A DNA stretch of 52,064 nucleotides from positions 1-52,064 of the forward strand of contig JAFXIC010000024.1 of assembly GCA_017533485.1 (NCBI GenBank), read 5' to 3'. Shown piece by piece: positions 9,279-19,070 of this stretch. Source of the DNA: Oscillospiraceae bacterium (GTDB taxonomy: Bacteria > Bacillota > Clostridia > Oscillospirales > Ruminococcaceae). Numbering within the stretch: position 1 is the first letter of the stretch; the number at the start of each line of letters is the position of its first letter. Both the position numbers and the translations under genes were made by a program. The notes beneath the pieces are model-generated. The model was given only the letters and a program-made list of their open reading frames with translations. It searched no databases and had not been told where the DNA came from.

Positions 9279-10145
9279 ATGGCAGGATCCAACATGAAAG
9301 CGATTAAACGACGCATCAAAAGCGTCGAAAGCACGATGCAGATCACAAAGGCTATGGAACTCGTTTCCTCCTCAAAGCTGCGTCATGCAAAGGAACGCGC
9401 CGAACAGACCGTTCCCTACTTTAATCTGCTGTACCAGACGATGAGCGAAATCGCATCGGAGGCTGCCGGATTCCATTCGGTCTATACCGAGCTGCGCGAA
9501 ACCGGTGCGGCACTCCTGATTGTGATGGCAGGCGACCGTGGACTCGCCGGCGGCTTTAACCTCAATGTCTTCCGGATGGCGGACGCTCGTATCCGCGAAC
9601 TCGAAGCCAAAGGGAGAGAAGTCATACTCATGACCATCGGCAAAAAAGCTGCCGAGCATTACGCCAAATTTCCCAACCGCGTCCTCGCGCATTTCGAAGG
9701 CATCGGTGACTCCGTTACAACCTATACTACCCTCAATATGGCGGAAAAAATCCTCCGCCTCTTTCAGGAGGGCCATCTCGCACTGGTTGAGATTTTCTTC
9801 ACAAACCTCGTATCGCCGCTCTTGCAGGAAGCACGCCGTATGACAGCGATTCCTGTCCCCAATATGGAAAATGCGGGCGGCGTCCGGAGTCTCACACACT
9901 ATGAACCGAGTCCCGAAGCTGTTTTTGATAACCTGATTCCGAAATATCTTTCGGGCATCCTGTTCTGTACCATCGTTGATACCTATGCTTCCGAACAGGC
10001 TGCACGCCGCATGGCAATGGAAAATGCCAGCGATAATGCACAGGAAATGATTGATGACCTGTCGCTTCGCTATAACCGTGCGCGTCAGGCTGCAATTACA
10101 CAGGAGCTGACCGAAATCGTCGGCGGCGCAAATGCACAGAACTGA
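9279..10145 (+). CDS. atpG: F-type ATP synthase subunit gamma
   Basis: 288 residues. The central rotor shaft: an N-terminal coiled-coil helix (IKRRIKSVESTMQITKAMELV), the GDRGLAGGFN segment, and a C-terminal helix ending ARQAAITQELTEIVGGANA. It follows atpA after 19 bp with GGAGGCGATG upstream. A 73-bp gap before atpD contains a small hairpin. Confidence 0.97.
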   Translation: MAGSNMKAIKRRIKSVESTMQITKAMELVSSSKLRHAKERAEQTVPYFNLLYQTMSEIASEAAGFHSVYTELRETGAALLIVMAGDRGLAGGFNLNVFRMADARIRELEAKGREVILMTIGKKAAEHYAKFPNRVLAHFEGIGDSVTTYTTLNMAEKILRLFQEGHLALVEIFFTNLVSPLLQEARRMTAIPVPNMENAGGVRSLTHYEPSPEAVFDNLIPKYLSGILFCTIVDTYASEQAARRMAMENASDNAQEMIDDLSLRYNRARQAAITQELTEIVGGANAQN

Positions 10146-10170
10146 TGTCAGGGCAAACAGCAAGCTGACA
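10146..10170 (+). other. Intercistronic hairpin between atpG and atpD
   Basis: TGTCAG at 10146-10151 pairs with CTGACA at 10165-10170 across a 13-nt loop. There is no T-run after it (C- and A-rich instead), so it is unlikely to be a terminator. It may set mRNA stability or relative expression. Function not known. Confidence 0.4.
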
Positions 10171-10209
10171 TCCCCCAAAAAAGTCAACAACTACTATTTA
10201 CGAAAGTGA

Positions 10210-12050
<1,841 letters not shown>

Positions 12051-12086
12051 TTCTCCCCCCGCTTGGGGCAACGAAAGGAAAGTATT

Positions 12087-12773
12087 ATGAAAAACGTACG
12101 TAATTTCTTCATCCTCGCAGTCGTATTTTTCTGTGTCGGAATCCCGTTTGCACTCGATATCCCGACCTATCTGAAAATGAAAAACGGCGATATCGTCAAT
12201 CTCGATGAGGTCGAAGCGTTTGCACTCGAACGCGGCGATGTTGTCGAAGGCAATGTAAACTATGTGCTGGGCTGCTGTGCAGAGGAATATACCACGAACT
12301 TCGGTATCCGTACCTCTGACAGAAGTGACAAGCTTTATTATGTGATCTGGCTCAACAACGATAACTTCATCGTCTACTGTACTTCCTCCAGCAGCGACTA
12401 CACCAAGCTCGACCAGATTACCGAGGAAACCTATGCTTATCTCGAATCACAGGCGACCTATGACGAAACAAGCGACTATGAAGATCTCCAGTTACCGGCG
12501 ACAGAGCTCAAAATTCAGGGTACTGTTTCCAAACTCCCGTCCAACATCGAAGGCTTTTTCCGCGAATGGTATCAGGAAGCAGTCGGTGAAGAATACGGCA
12601 GCTTTGACGAATGCTGTGAACCGCTGATGATTACTCACGCACGCCTCGGCAATCTCAAAACTACCATCATGATCGGTGCAATCTTTGCCGCAGCCGGTGT
12701 ACTGATGCTGATTCTCGGTATTATTTTTGCAATCCGCAACAAAATAGCAAGCCGCAATGCGATGAACTGGTAA
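12087..12773 (+). CDS. Conserved-looking membrane protein, function unknown
   Basis: 228 residues. There is one N-terminal membrane helix (about 5-25), an acidic central domain of about 160 residues with a CC pair in each half (LGCCAEEY, DECCEPL), and a second helix near the C-terminus (about 192-216). The topology suggests an exported loop held by two helices. I do not recognise the family. ATG 12087 is chosen for its AAAGGAAAG ribosome binding site. It lies 36 bp after atpC and 55 bp before the GH5 gene, all co-directional, so it may be transcribed from the atp promoter. Confidence 0.7.
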   Translation: MKNVRNFFILAVVFFCVGIPFALDIPTYLKMKNGDIVNLDEVEAFALERGDVVEGNVNYVLGCCAEEYTTNFGIRTSDRSDKLYYVIWLNNDNFIVYCTSSSSDYTKLDQITEETYAYLESQATYDETSDYEDLQLPATELKIQGTVSKLPSNIEGFFREWYQEAVGEEYGSFDECCEPLMITHARLGNLKTTIMIGAIFAAAGVLMLILGIIFAIRNKIASRNAMNW

Positions 12774-12828
12774 GTCCGGAACACTGACCGGAACTGATCC
12801 ATCAACTTGAAAAGAGGGGGCTTTTATT

Positions 12829-14904
12829 ATGAAAAAGCATATTCGGCTGACGGCGGTCCTGTTAAGCGGACTGATGATGTCCGCGACCGTCAGCTCTACA
12901 GCACTGCCGTTTTCTGCGGCAGCCGACAGCACATTGGTATATGACGACGAAAGCGGTGTCACCTATAATACACAGGATGACTGGCTTCATGTCGAAGGCG
13001 ACAAAAACGTTGACATGAACGGCAATGAAGTCTGGCTGACCGGATGCAACTGGTTCGGCTATAATGTCGGAAGTCAGGTCTTTGACGGTGTCTGGTCCCA
13101 GAATATGCACGAAATGCTCAACCAGATCGCGGACCATGGCTTCAATCTTCTGCGTGTTCCGGTCTCAACCGAACTGCTCCTCCAATGGCGTGACGGCGGA
13201 AAAGACCCGGCAACCCCGAAGGTCAATCAGTACTGTAATCCGGAACTGACGGTCGAGGGTGTTGCGGGCGGTACGATCTTAGACAGCTTTACCATCTGGG
13301 GAAAAGCTGTTCAGTGGTGCAGACAGAACGGTATCAAAATTATGATTGATATCCACAGCGCGGAAACGGATTCCGCCGGCCATCAGGTCAATCTCTGGTA
13401 TACCGACCGCTTCAGCACGCAGGACTGGTGTGACGCACTCTACTGGCTCGCGGACTACTATAAGAATGATGATACCATCATCGCCATCGACCTCAAGAAT
13501 GAACCCCACGGCAAGGCGGATACCCCCAACAATATGGCAAAATGGGACGATTCTACCGACCCCAATAACTGGAAGTATGCCGCAGAACTCGCCGCTTCCT
13601 ATGTCATGAAGGGCAATCCGAACCTGCTGGTCATGGTAGAGGGCAACGAAGTCTATCCGAAAGAAGGATATGACTGGAGCGCGCCTTCGATCGACTATAC
13701 CACAATGACCGAATTCTACCACGGCGCATGGTGGGGCGGCAACTTCCGCGGTGTCCGGAAAGACCCCATCAACCTCGGTGAGCACCAGAGTCAGCTCGTT
13801 TACTCTCCCCATGACTACGGCCCGCTCGTTTACAACCAGACATGGTTCGATAAGGACTTTACAACCCAGACGCTTCTGGATGACTACTGGTACGATACCT
13901 GGGCATACATCGCAGAAGAAAAAATTGCACCGCTGCTGATGGGCGAATGGGGCGGATTTATTGACGCCGAACACGATAAGGACGGTAAGAATACAAGATG
14001 GCTTACCCTCCTGCGCGATTACATGATCGAGCACCATATCCACCATACATTCTGGTGTTTCAACGAAAACTCCGGTGATACCGGCGGACTCGTTTACGAC
14101 AATTTCGGAAAATGGGATGAAGATAAGTATGCGTTCGTCGAAAAAGCCCTCTGGCAGGATAATAACGGCGTCTTTATCGGTCTTGACCATGAGGTTCCGC
14201 TCGGTCAGAACGGTCAGTCGCTGAACGAATTCTATGGCGGCGGCGGTACCTCTGACCCCGGCATCGTCGATAACCATAAATACGGCGATGTCAACGAGGA
14301 TGCGTCGATTGATATCTCCGATGTCATCCTGCTCAGCCGATATGCCGCAGAAGACTCGCAGGCAAAAATTTCTCAGGATGGTCTGATTAACGCGGATGTC
14401 AACGGCGACGGAAAACAGAATCTTGCGGACGCAACTATGATTCTCCGATGTGTCGCAAAGCTCATCTCCGAATCCGAACTCAACCCCAATCCGAATCAGC
14501 CGTCCGATCCCCCCGTCAAGGAGGAAAAACCCGATGATCCGTTCTATGTCAACATCATCGCTTCTGAAGATGTTTCGCCGGTACTGAATCTTGATATCGC
14601 CGGTAAACACTATAAACAGGATGTCACGGATTTCGCAAATGCTGAAACCGTCACGACCGAAACAGTCTATGATGTCCTTCCGAGCGGAAAGGGTGAAACG
14701 ATGATCCGGATTCCCGTTCCGTACAGCGTCGGAAATAAGGGTACCCTGAACCTCACACTCTATGGCAACACCGGCGAGGGAAGCGGCACAACCTTCGGTA
14801 TTATGCTGAATGCCAAGCTCACCTTCACCCTCTGTTCCAATGGAAAATATGCGTCCGAAGCAACCTTTGAATATGACGGCGAACAGTTTACGCCCGTAAG
14901 CTGA
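12829..14904 (+). CDS. Secreted GH5 cellulase with internal dockerin and unknown C-terminal module
   Basis: 691 residues. Order: signal peptide (about 1-32), GH5 catalytic domain (about 45-465), short Gly/Pro linker, type I-like dockerin (about 485-547), proline-rich linker, C-terminal beta-rich module (about 565-691). The predicted acid/base is E225 in the DLKNEPHG motif and the nucleophile E373 in MGEWGG. The dockerin has two calcium loops, D487-V-N-E-D and D523-V-N-G-D-G, each followed by an F-type helix. It should hydrolyse beta-1,4-glucan while docked to a cellulosome scaffold. The C-terminal module looks like a carbohydrate-binding beta-sandwich, but I cannot assign a CBM family. Dockerins usually sit at the end of the chain; here it is internal. 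The ribosome binding site is AAGAGGGGG. Confidence 0.92.
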   Translation: MKKHIRLTAVLLSGLMMSATVSSTALPFSAAADSTLVYDDESGVTYNTQDDWLHVEGDKNVDMNGNEVWLTGCNWFGYNVGSQVFDGVWSQNMHEMLNQIADHGFNLLRVPVSTELLLQWRDGGKDPATPKVNQYCNPELTVEGVAGGTILDSFTIWGKAVQWCRQNGIKIMIDIHSAETDSAGHQVNLWYTDRFSTQDWCDALYWLADYYKNDDTIIAIDLKNEPHGKADTPNNMAKWDDSTDPNNWKYAAELAASYVMKGNPNLLVMVEGNEVYPKEGYDWSAPSIDYTTMTEFYHGAWWGGNFRGVRKDPINLGEHQSQLVYSPHDYGPLVYNQTWFDKDFTTQTLLDDYWYDTWAYIAEEKIAPLLMGEWGGFIDAEHDKDGKNTRWLTLLRDYMIEHHIHHTFWCFNENSGDTGGLVYDNFGKWDEDKYAFVEKALWQDNNGVFIGLDHEVPLGQNGQSLNEFYGGGGTSDPGIVDNHKYGDVNEDASIDISDVILLSRYAAEDSQAKISQDGLINADVNGDGKQNLADATMILRCVAKLISESELNPNPNQPSDPPVKEEKPDDPFYVNIIASEDVSPVLNLDIAGKHYKQDVTDFANAETVTTETVYDVLPSGKGETMIRIPVPYSVGNKGTLNLTLYGNTGEGSGTTFGIMLNAKLTFTLCSNGKYASEATFEYDGEQFTPVS

Positions 14905-14922
14905 GCGAAAGGAGGATTTTCT

Positions 14923-15195
14923 ATGCAGAAATATGTCATTACCTATGTCAAGAAGCTCGATATCAATCTCTATTCGGATGAGATGCCGGTCGGGGAAATT
15001 GAAGCGGAACTCCTCGGTATGGCAAAACGGACTGCCAGCGAATACCTCAACCAATGGCTGATTGATAAGAAGCTGAAAATCCGCAGCAAAACAGAATGGG
15101 TCAAGGACATGAAACGCGGCGGTCAGGTTCGCGAATTCATGGTCTCGGAAAACGAAAAACCCGCAAAACTCCTCTTTATTCTTCGGGAAGCATAA
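14923..15195 (+). CDS. Small cytoplasmic protein, function unknown
   Basis: 90 residues, no signal peptide or membrane helix, rich in lysine and glutamate. The ATG has a strong AAAGGAGG ribosome binding site. It starts 18 bp after the GH5 stop codon and ends before a strong terminator, so it is probably the last gene of the GH5 unit. I do not recognise the family. Confidence 0.65.
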   Translation: MQKYVITYVKKLDINLYSDEMPVGEIEAELLGMAKRTASEYLNQWLIDKKLKIRSKTEWVKDMKRGGQVREFMVSENEKPAKLLFILREA

Positions 15196-15217
15196 GCGTT
15201 TCCTTTCAAAAAATTAT

Positions 15218-15254
15218 GCCGTCCGGTCTGGATTTCAGATCGGACGGCTTTTTT
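15218..15254 (+). terminator. Rho-independent terminator closing the GH5 unit
   Basis: A 13-bp stem built on GCCGTCCG (15218-15225) and CGGACGGC (15241-15248), with a 5-nt loop, is followed by TTTTTT at 15249-15254. Confidence 0.9.
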
Positions 15255-15319
15255 ATGTGAAAATATAACAGGTCAGACCTTCTCTTTTTGTTTTATATTA
15301 CAAAAATCTATTTTGCATA

Positions 15320-15348
15320 TTGACTTTAACATTATTTAGGTGTATACT
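15320..15348 (+). promoter_or_regulatory. Promoter for the DUF2089 gene pair
   Basis: TTGACT at 15320-15325, a 17-nt spacer, TATACT at 15343-15348. Confidence 0.8.
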
Positions 15349-15373
15349 AAACATTATTAAAGGAGGTGTGTGG

Positions 15374-15673
15374 ATGGGAATTGAAATCGTTCCGGAATGG
15401 ATGGTGCATCTCGATGACGAGGATATTACCTTCATCAAGCGTTTTTTGCTCGCATCCGGTTCTCTCAAGGAAATTGCACGGCAATATGATGTTTCCTATC
15501 CGACTGTGCGACTGCGGCTCGACCGGCTGATCCAGAAAATCCGTCTCAGCGAAACCGCAGAACAAGATCCGTTTGTCGCTACCGTCAAGCGGCTCGCGAT
15601 CAATGAAAAACTTGACTTCGAAACCGCCAAAATCCTGATTGGCGAATATCGGAAATACCAAGGAGGTACTTAA
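15374..15673 (+). CDS. DUF2089-family DNA-binding protein
   Basis: 99 residues. The segment DITFIKRFLLASGSLKEIAR followed by YDVSYPTVRLRLDRLIQKI matches DUF2089, a small helix-turn-helix family that resembles sigma factor region 4 and is often encoded beside a membrane protein. ATG 15374 follows AAAGGAGGTG, which excludes a longer open frame starting at 15320. It is followed after 3 bp by a membrane protein, so the two probably act together. The target is unknown; autoregulation would be typical. Confidence 0.8.
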   Translation: MGIEIVPEWMVHLDDEDITFIKRFLLASGSLKEIARQYDVSYPTVRLRLDRLIQKIRLSETAEQDPFVATVKRLAINEKLDFETAKILIGEYRKYQGGT

Positions 15674-15676
15674 ATT

Positions 15677-16117
15677 ATGGATGTATCCAATGCTGATGTC
15701 TATGAACTGTTGATCATGATATTCTTTCTTCTGCTCGCAGGCGGACTGATTGTGCTGCAATACTTTCTTTGTAAGCATAAAAAAGGACGGATATTCGGAA
15801 TGATTCTGCCAATTCTTTCATGCACTGTTTCCCTTATCCTCTCAGTTCTCGTCATGATATTGGCCGTAATAAAATCTTCCGGTCCGGTAACCATCACCGA
15901 AGATGAGAATGGTGTGGTTCACGAATATGTCGAGGAATCCTATGAATATGAAATGGAAGACGAATCTGAGACATGGGTTGCTTTTTTCGTGTCATTCCTT
16001 ATGATGAATATCCCGACGGCCGTCTTCACCGGAGAATATTTCATCGTCCGCGATATACGAAAGAAAAAAGAACAAGCTGCAGAGGAGCTGAACCGCACCA
16101 GAATCAACGACCTTTGA
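15677..16117 (+). CDS. Two-helix membrane protein paired with DUF2089 regulator
   Basis: 146 residues. Three hydrophobic stretches (about 8-30, 40-62 and 104-124) surround a strongly acidic segment rich in Glu, Asp and Tyr (about 70-97). The C-terminal tail is basic and cytoplasmic in prediction. The start lies 3 bp after the regulator's stop with AAGGAGG inside the end of that gene. I do not recognise a family. A membrane sensor or partner of the DUF2089 protein is an inference from gene order only. Confidence 0.7.
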   Translation: MDVSNADVYELLIMIFFLLLAGGLIVLQYFLCKHKKGRIFGMILPILSCTVSLILSVLVMILAVIKSSGPVTITEDENGVVHEYVEESYEYEMEDESETWVAFFVSFLMMNIPTAVFTGEYFIVRDIRKKKEQAAEELNRTRINDL

Positions 16118-16146
16118 AAAAAATATTTGAAATTTCGAAAAAATGC

Positions 16147-16175
16147 TTGACAAATAAAATATCCTGTGATATAAT
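16147..16175 (+). promoter_or_regulatory. Promoter of rplJL
   Basis: Consensus TTGACA at 16147-16152, a 17-nt spacer and consensus TATAAT at 16170-16175. It is one of the strongest promoters in the window, as expected for ribosomal proteins. Confidence 0.9.
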
Positions 16176-16189
16176 ATTCATGCTGTGAT

Positions 16190-16290
16190 TTGAATGTAAC
16201 AGTTCCCGTATTCCAAAGACAGTCGGCATTCGCTTTCAGAAAGCGTTGGAAGTCCGACCGAGGAGTGCCGATTGTTTTTCATATTCCGTT
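16190..16290 (+). ncRNA. Ribosomal protein L10 leader
   Basis: The 5' leader of rplJ contains the paired segments and the GACCGAGGAGTGCC motif typical of the L10 leader family. This leader binds L10 (or L10-L12) and represses the operon when the protein is in excess. Its position between a strong promoter and a terminator-like hairpin before rplJ supports the call. Boundaries are approximate. Confidence 0.75.
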
Positions 16291-16307
16291 TGATTATGAT
16301 ACACAAC

Positions 16308-16342
16308 CGCCTCTCCTGTCAATCCGGGAGAGGCGATTTTTT
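16308..16342 (+). terminator. Attenuator in the rplJ leader
   Basis: A 9-bp stem, CGCCTCTCC (16308-16316) with GGAGAGGCG (16327-16335), is followed by ATTTTTT. It lies about 90 bp before rplJ, so transcripts must read through it. This fits L10-dependent transcription attenuation. Confidence 0.8.
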
Positions 16343-16432
16343 GCACAAGATCTGCGCTTAGCACTTCCTCGCAATGGTTTGCCTCGCTGTTTTTTCAGCA
16401 TCGCAAGCTTATTTTAACGGAGGTGAAACATT

Positions 16433-16942
16433 ATGCCAAGTGAAAAGGTTCTCCAGAGCAAACAGGCGAAGGTTGAAAGTCTTACCGAACTTCTGAAGAA
16501 CGCTACCGCCTGCGTCCTCGTTGACTATAAGGGCATCAACGTTGCTGATGATACCAAGCTGCGTCGCGAGCTTCGTGAGGCTGGCGTAACCTACATGGTT
16601 CAGAAGAATACCCTCATCCGTTTTGCTATGCACAATATCGGCTTCGAACAGTTCGATGATGTTCTCCAGGGTACCACCGCAATCGCAATCTCCGATCAGG
16701 ATCAGACTGCTGCTGCTCGTATTCTCGGTGAATATGCCGATAAGTCCGACGGAAAGTTCTCCCTCAAGGGCGGCTTCGTCGATGGTGAGGTCTATGACGC
16801 TGATAAGGTCAAGGCACTCGCAAAAATCCCGTCCAAGGATATCCTGCTCGCACAGCTCGTCGGCTCCCTCCAGGGCCCGATGCAGAAGCTCGCTGCTACA
16901 CTCCAGGCTCTCGTGGACAAGAAGAACGAAGAGGCTGCATAA
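16433..16942 (+). CDS. rplJ: 50S ribosomal protein L10
   Basis: 169 residues. L10 anchors the L7/L12 stalk to 23S rRNA, and the stalk recruits translation factors. Visible are the N-terminal KQAKVESLTELLKNATACVLVDYKGI and the MVQKNTLIRFAM segment; the C-terminal helix binds L12 dimers. The start has GGAGGTG upstream. It is followed by rplL after 61 bp. Expression is controlled by the leader described above. Confidence 0.97.
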   Translation: MPSEKVLQSKQAKVESLTELLKNATACVLVDYKGINVADDTKLRRELREAGVTYMVQKNTLIRFAMHNIGFEQFDDVLQGTTAIAISDQDQTAAARILGEYADKSDGKFSLKGGFVDGEVYDADKVKALAKIPSKDILLAQLVGSLQGPMQKLAATLQALVDKKNEEAA

Positions 16943-17003
16943 TCATTCTGCACCTCTTATTCCAAATCAAAATTTAATTTTTATTATGTAAAGGAGAATT
17001 ATC

Positions 17004-17375
17004 ATGGCTTCCGAAAAGACTATGAAGTTTATCGAAGATATCAAGGCACTCTCCGTTCTCGAACTGGCTGAGCTGGTTGAGGCTATTCAGGAAGAGTTTG
17101 GTGTTACCGCTGTTGTTGCTGCTGCTGGTCCTGCTGCCGGCGGTGCTGCTGCTGAGGCAGAAAAGACCGAGTTTGACGTTGTTCTCACCTCCTTCGGTGA
17201 CGCTAAGATGGGCGTTATCAAGGCTGTTAAGGACGTTCTGGGTCTGGGCCTGAAGGAAGCAAAGGCTGCTGTTGAAGGTGCTCCCTGCACTCTGAAGGAA
17301 GCAGTTGCTAAGGCTGAGGCTGAAGAGCTGAAGGCAAAGCTGGAAGAAGCTGGCGCTACCATCGAGCTGAAGTAA
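17004..17375 (+). CDS. rplL: 50S ribosomal protein L7/L12
   Basis: 123 residues: an N-terminal dimerisation helix pair ([18 protein letters not shown]), an alanine- and glycine-rich hinge (about 32-50), and the C-terminal factor-binding domain ([27 protein letters not shown]). Present in several copies per ribosome. The gene uses GCT-type codons more than its neighbours, consistent with high expression. Confidence 0.98.
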   Translation: MASEKTMKFIEDIKALSVLELAELVEAIQEEFGVTAVVAAAGPAAGGAAAEAEKTEFDVVLTSFGDAKMGVIKAVKDVLGLGLKEAKAAVEGAPCTLKEAVAKAEAEELKAKLEEAGATIELK

Positions 17376-17390
17376 TTTCTTCTCTCAAAA

Positions 17391-17425
17391 AACAAACGCT
17401 CTGTCATCACGACAGAGCGTTTGTT
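17391..17425. terminator. Bidirectional terminator between rplL and the GH25 gene
   Basis: A 15-bp perfect inverted repeat (17391-17405 and 17411-17425) with a 5-nt loop. A run of six A at the left edge gives the reverse strand a T-tract. The two genes converge here. Confidence 0.85.
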
Positions 17426-17439
17426 ATGTCTATCTCGTT

Positions 17440-18681
17440 TCAGTAGCCGTTGAGATGGTAATTTTTCATGATTCCCGGATAATCGCGGAACGCAAAATTA
17501 CAGTCTACCGGCCCGTTGATGCCATTTACCGTACCCTCTGCGGAGTACTGCCACATTCCGTATACTCCCCTGTAAATCGGCTCCGGAACATTATAATTCG
17601 CAACCCATACATCATAGCGCTTTTTCGCCGCTTCCGTGAGGTTGTCATTCAGCGGTGTCGCAGAACCATATACCATCGCATAGTAGCCTGCCGCCTCAAT
17701 CGTCGCACAGAATGTCGCAACAATCGCAGTAAATTTTTCAGGCGGGAGCTTAATCTGTGAGCGTTCCTCAATATCGAACGCGATCGGATATTCAAGCTGG
17801 CGGCCGCCTAAGACCTGTAAACAGGTTTTCGCCTCCTTGACTGCATCCGCCGGTGTCAGCGCATAGGAATACCAATATACGCCTACGGGAATGCCAGCCG
17901 CACGTGCGCCGTCATAGTTCTTTACAAAGCACGGATCGACCTGTTTCGTAAAGCGTCCGAAGCCCATACGAAGCATCGCAAACTCCACACCGCTTTCCTT
18001 GACCGCACGCCAGTCAATTTCTCCCTGCCAATGCGAAACATCAATTCCGCTGAGCTTCGTTTCTTCCGGCTCATATTCAGGAAGATTCACCTTGATTGTA
18101 CTGCGCTCGATCAGCTTTGAACTGATCGTATTTCTTTCCTTATCCACGAAATTGACATTCCGGAACGTCAGTCCATATTCACCGGCTCTGGAATTTTCCG
18201 AGATTTTGAATGTCAGTCCGAGAATCTTTCCGTCCCCTTCAAAGTCCAGCGGTCGGCTCGAATATACCAGAATCGAATTGGCGGCGGTAATATTCGATAC
18301 CGTCATCATCTCTTCTCCCAATGCCTCCGGAAGCGTATATTCCATCCAGCAGTCTTCCGAATAGATCGGATTCCATTCCGGCGGATAGTTGATGATATAG
18401 GTCATGCTGCGCAAGCCGGGGTTATTTTTGAGCGTGATATCCACATTGATCGTATCACCTGCTGTACATTCACCGCCTGTAATATCGAGCGTGAGCGGTT
18501 TGAGCTCGTCCACAATCTCCCGTTTTGCCAGCACAAGATCAAATACATCAATCACACCATCGCCATTGAGATCCGTCAGCGGCTTGGATTCGGCAGCATA
18601 CACAGTCGAAGAATACATGGAAAAACTCAGCAGTATCGAAAGCCCCGAAAGAAAAGCCCGATGCTGTTTATGAGGTTTCAT
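17440..18681 (-). CDS. Secreted GH25 lysozyme with one dockerin repeat and a cohesin-like module
   Basis: 413 residues. Order: signal peptide (about 1-30), a single dockerin calcium repeat (loop D37-L-N-G-D-G to D48, region 33-60), a cohesin-like beta-sandwich (about 61-200, with AGDTINVDITLKNNPGL and GKILGLTFKI), then a GH25 muramidase domain (about 210-413). GH25 residues are visible: GIDVSHWQG with D214, and AFDIEE with D303 and E305. GH25 enzymes cut the MurNAc-GlcNAc bond of peptidoglycan. Having both dockerin-like and cohesin-like parts on a lysozyme is unusual; it could tether the cellulosome to the wall or remodel the wall around it. ATG 18681 has GGAAAGGAA upstream. Confidence 0.88.
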   Translation of the reverse strand: MKPHKQHRAFLSGLSILLSFSMYSSTVYAAESKPLTDLNGDGVIDVFDLVLAKREIVDELKPLTLDITGGECTAGDTINVDITLKNNPGLRSMTYIINYPPEWNPIYSEDCWMEYTLPEALGEEMMTVSNITAANSILVYSSRPLDFEGDGKILGLTFKISENSRAGEYGLTFRNVNFVDKERNTISSKLIERSTIKVNLPEYEPEETKLSGIDVSHWQGEIDWRAVKESGVEFAMLRMGFGRFTKQVDPCFVKNYDGARAAGIPVGVYWYSYALTPADAVKEAKTCLQVLGGRQLEYPIAFDIEERSQIKLPPEKFTAIVATFCATIEAAGYYAMVYGSATPLNDNLTEAAKKRYDVWVANYNVPEPIYRGVYGMWQYSAEGTVNGINGPVDCNFAFRDYPGIMKNYHLNGY

Positions 18682-18730
18682 AAAACCGTTCCTTTCCAAA
18701 ATCATGATAGTTTTTTGCAATATATGATCT

Positions 18731-18759
18731 ATTTTACCATATTATATGGTTGAATTCAA
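18731..18759 (-). promoter_or_regulatory. Promoter of the GH25 gene
   Basis: On the reverse strand, TTGAAT (18754-18759), a 17-nt spacer and TAAAAT (18731-18736), about 50 bp before the start codon. Confidence 0.6.
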
Positions 18760-18869
18760 GGGAAACACCCCAAAAGCCATCTATCTCCAGACGATTTCAT
18801 CAGCTCAGACAATCACTATACGCGTTTTTTGTGCAAACCGTCGAAAAAACTTTTTTTATGCAAAAAGGC

Positions 18870-18898
18870 TTGACTTTTTTACCGCCTTGTAGTATAAT
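18870..18898 (+). promoter_or_regulatory. Promoter of tRNA-Thr
   Basis: TTGACT at 18870-18875, 17-nt spacer, TATAAT at 18893-18898, ending 32 bp before the tRNA. Confidence 0.85.
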
Positions 18899-18930
18899 TA
18901 TAAAGCAGTCAGGAAAGGCTGTGAAACAAT

Positions 18931-19006
18931 GCTGTTTTAGCTCAGTTGGTAGAGCACATCCTTGGTAAGGATGAGGTCGCTGGTTCAAATCCAGTAAACA
19001 GCTCCA
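18931..19006 (+). tRNA. tRNA-Thr (anticodon GGT)
   Basis: A full cloverleaf can be drawn. The acceptor stem is GCTGTTT/AAACAGC, the D-arm GCTC/GAGC, the anticodon stem CATCC/GGATG with loop TTGGTAA, and the T-arm has GGTTCAAATCC. The anticodon GGT is at 18964-18966 and reads ACC/ACU. The CCA end is encoded (19004-19006). Confidence 0.97.
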
Positions 19007-19007
19007 C

Positions 19008-19045
19008 AAACGGATATCGCTTCGGTGATATCCGTTTTTGTTTTT
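19008..19045 (+). terminator. Terminator after tRNA-Thr
   Basis: ACGGATATC (19010-19018) pairs with GATATCCGT (19027-19035) and is followed by T-rich sequence (TTTTGTTTTT). The next gene starts at 19071, so its expression depends on read-through or an unseen promoter. Confidence 0.85.
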
Positions 19046-19070
19046 CAAGCGCAGAAAGGAGATACACCCT

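Noticed and set aside
13279-15054. 591-codon reverse open frame across the GH5 gene
   Set aside because: Antisense to the GH5 catalytic domain and dockerin; no start signals.
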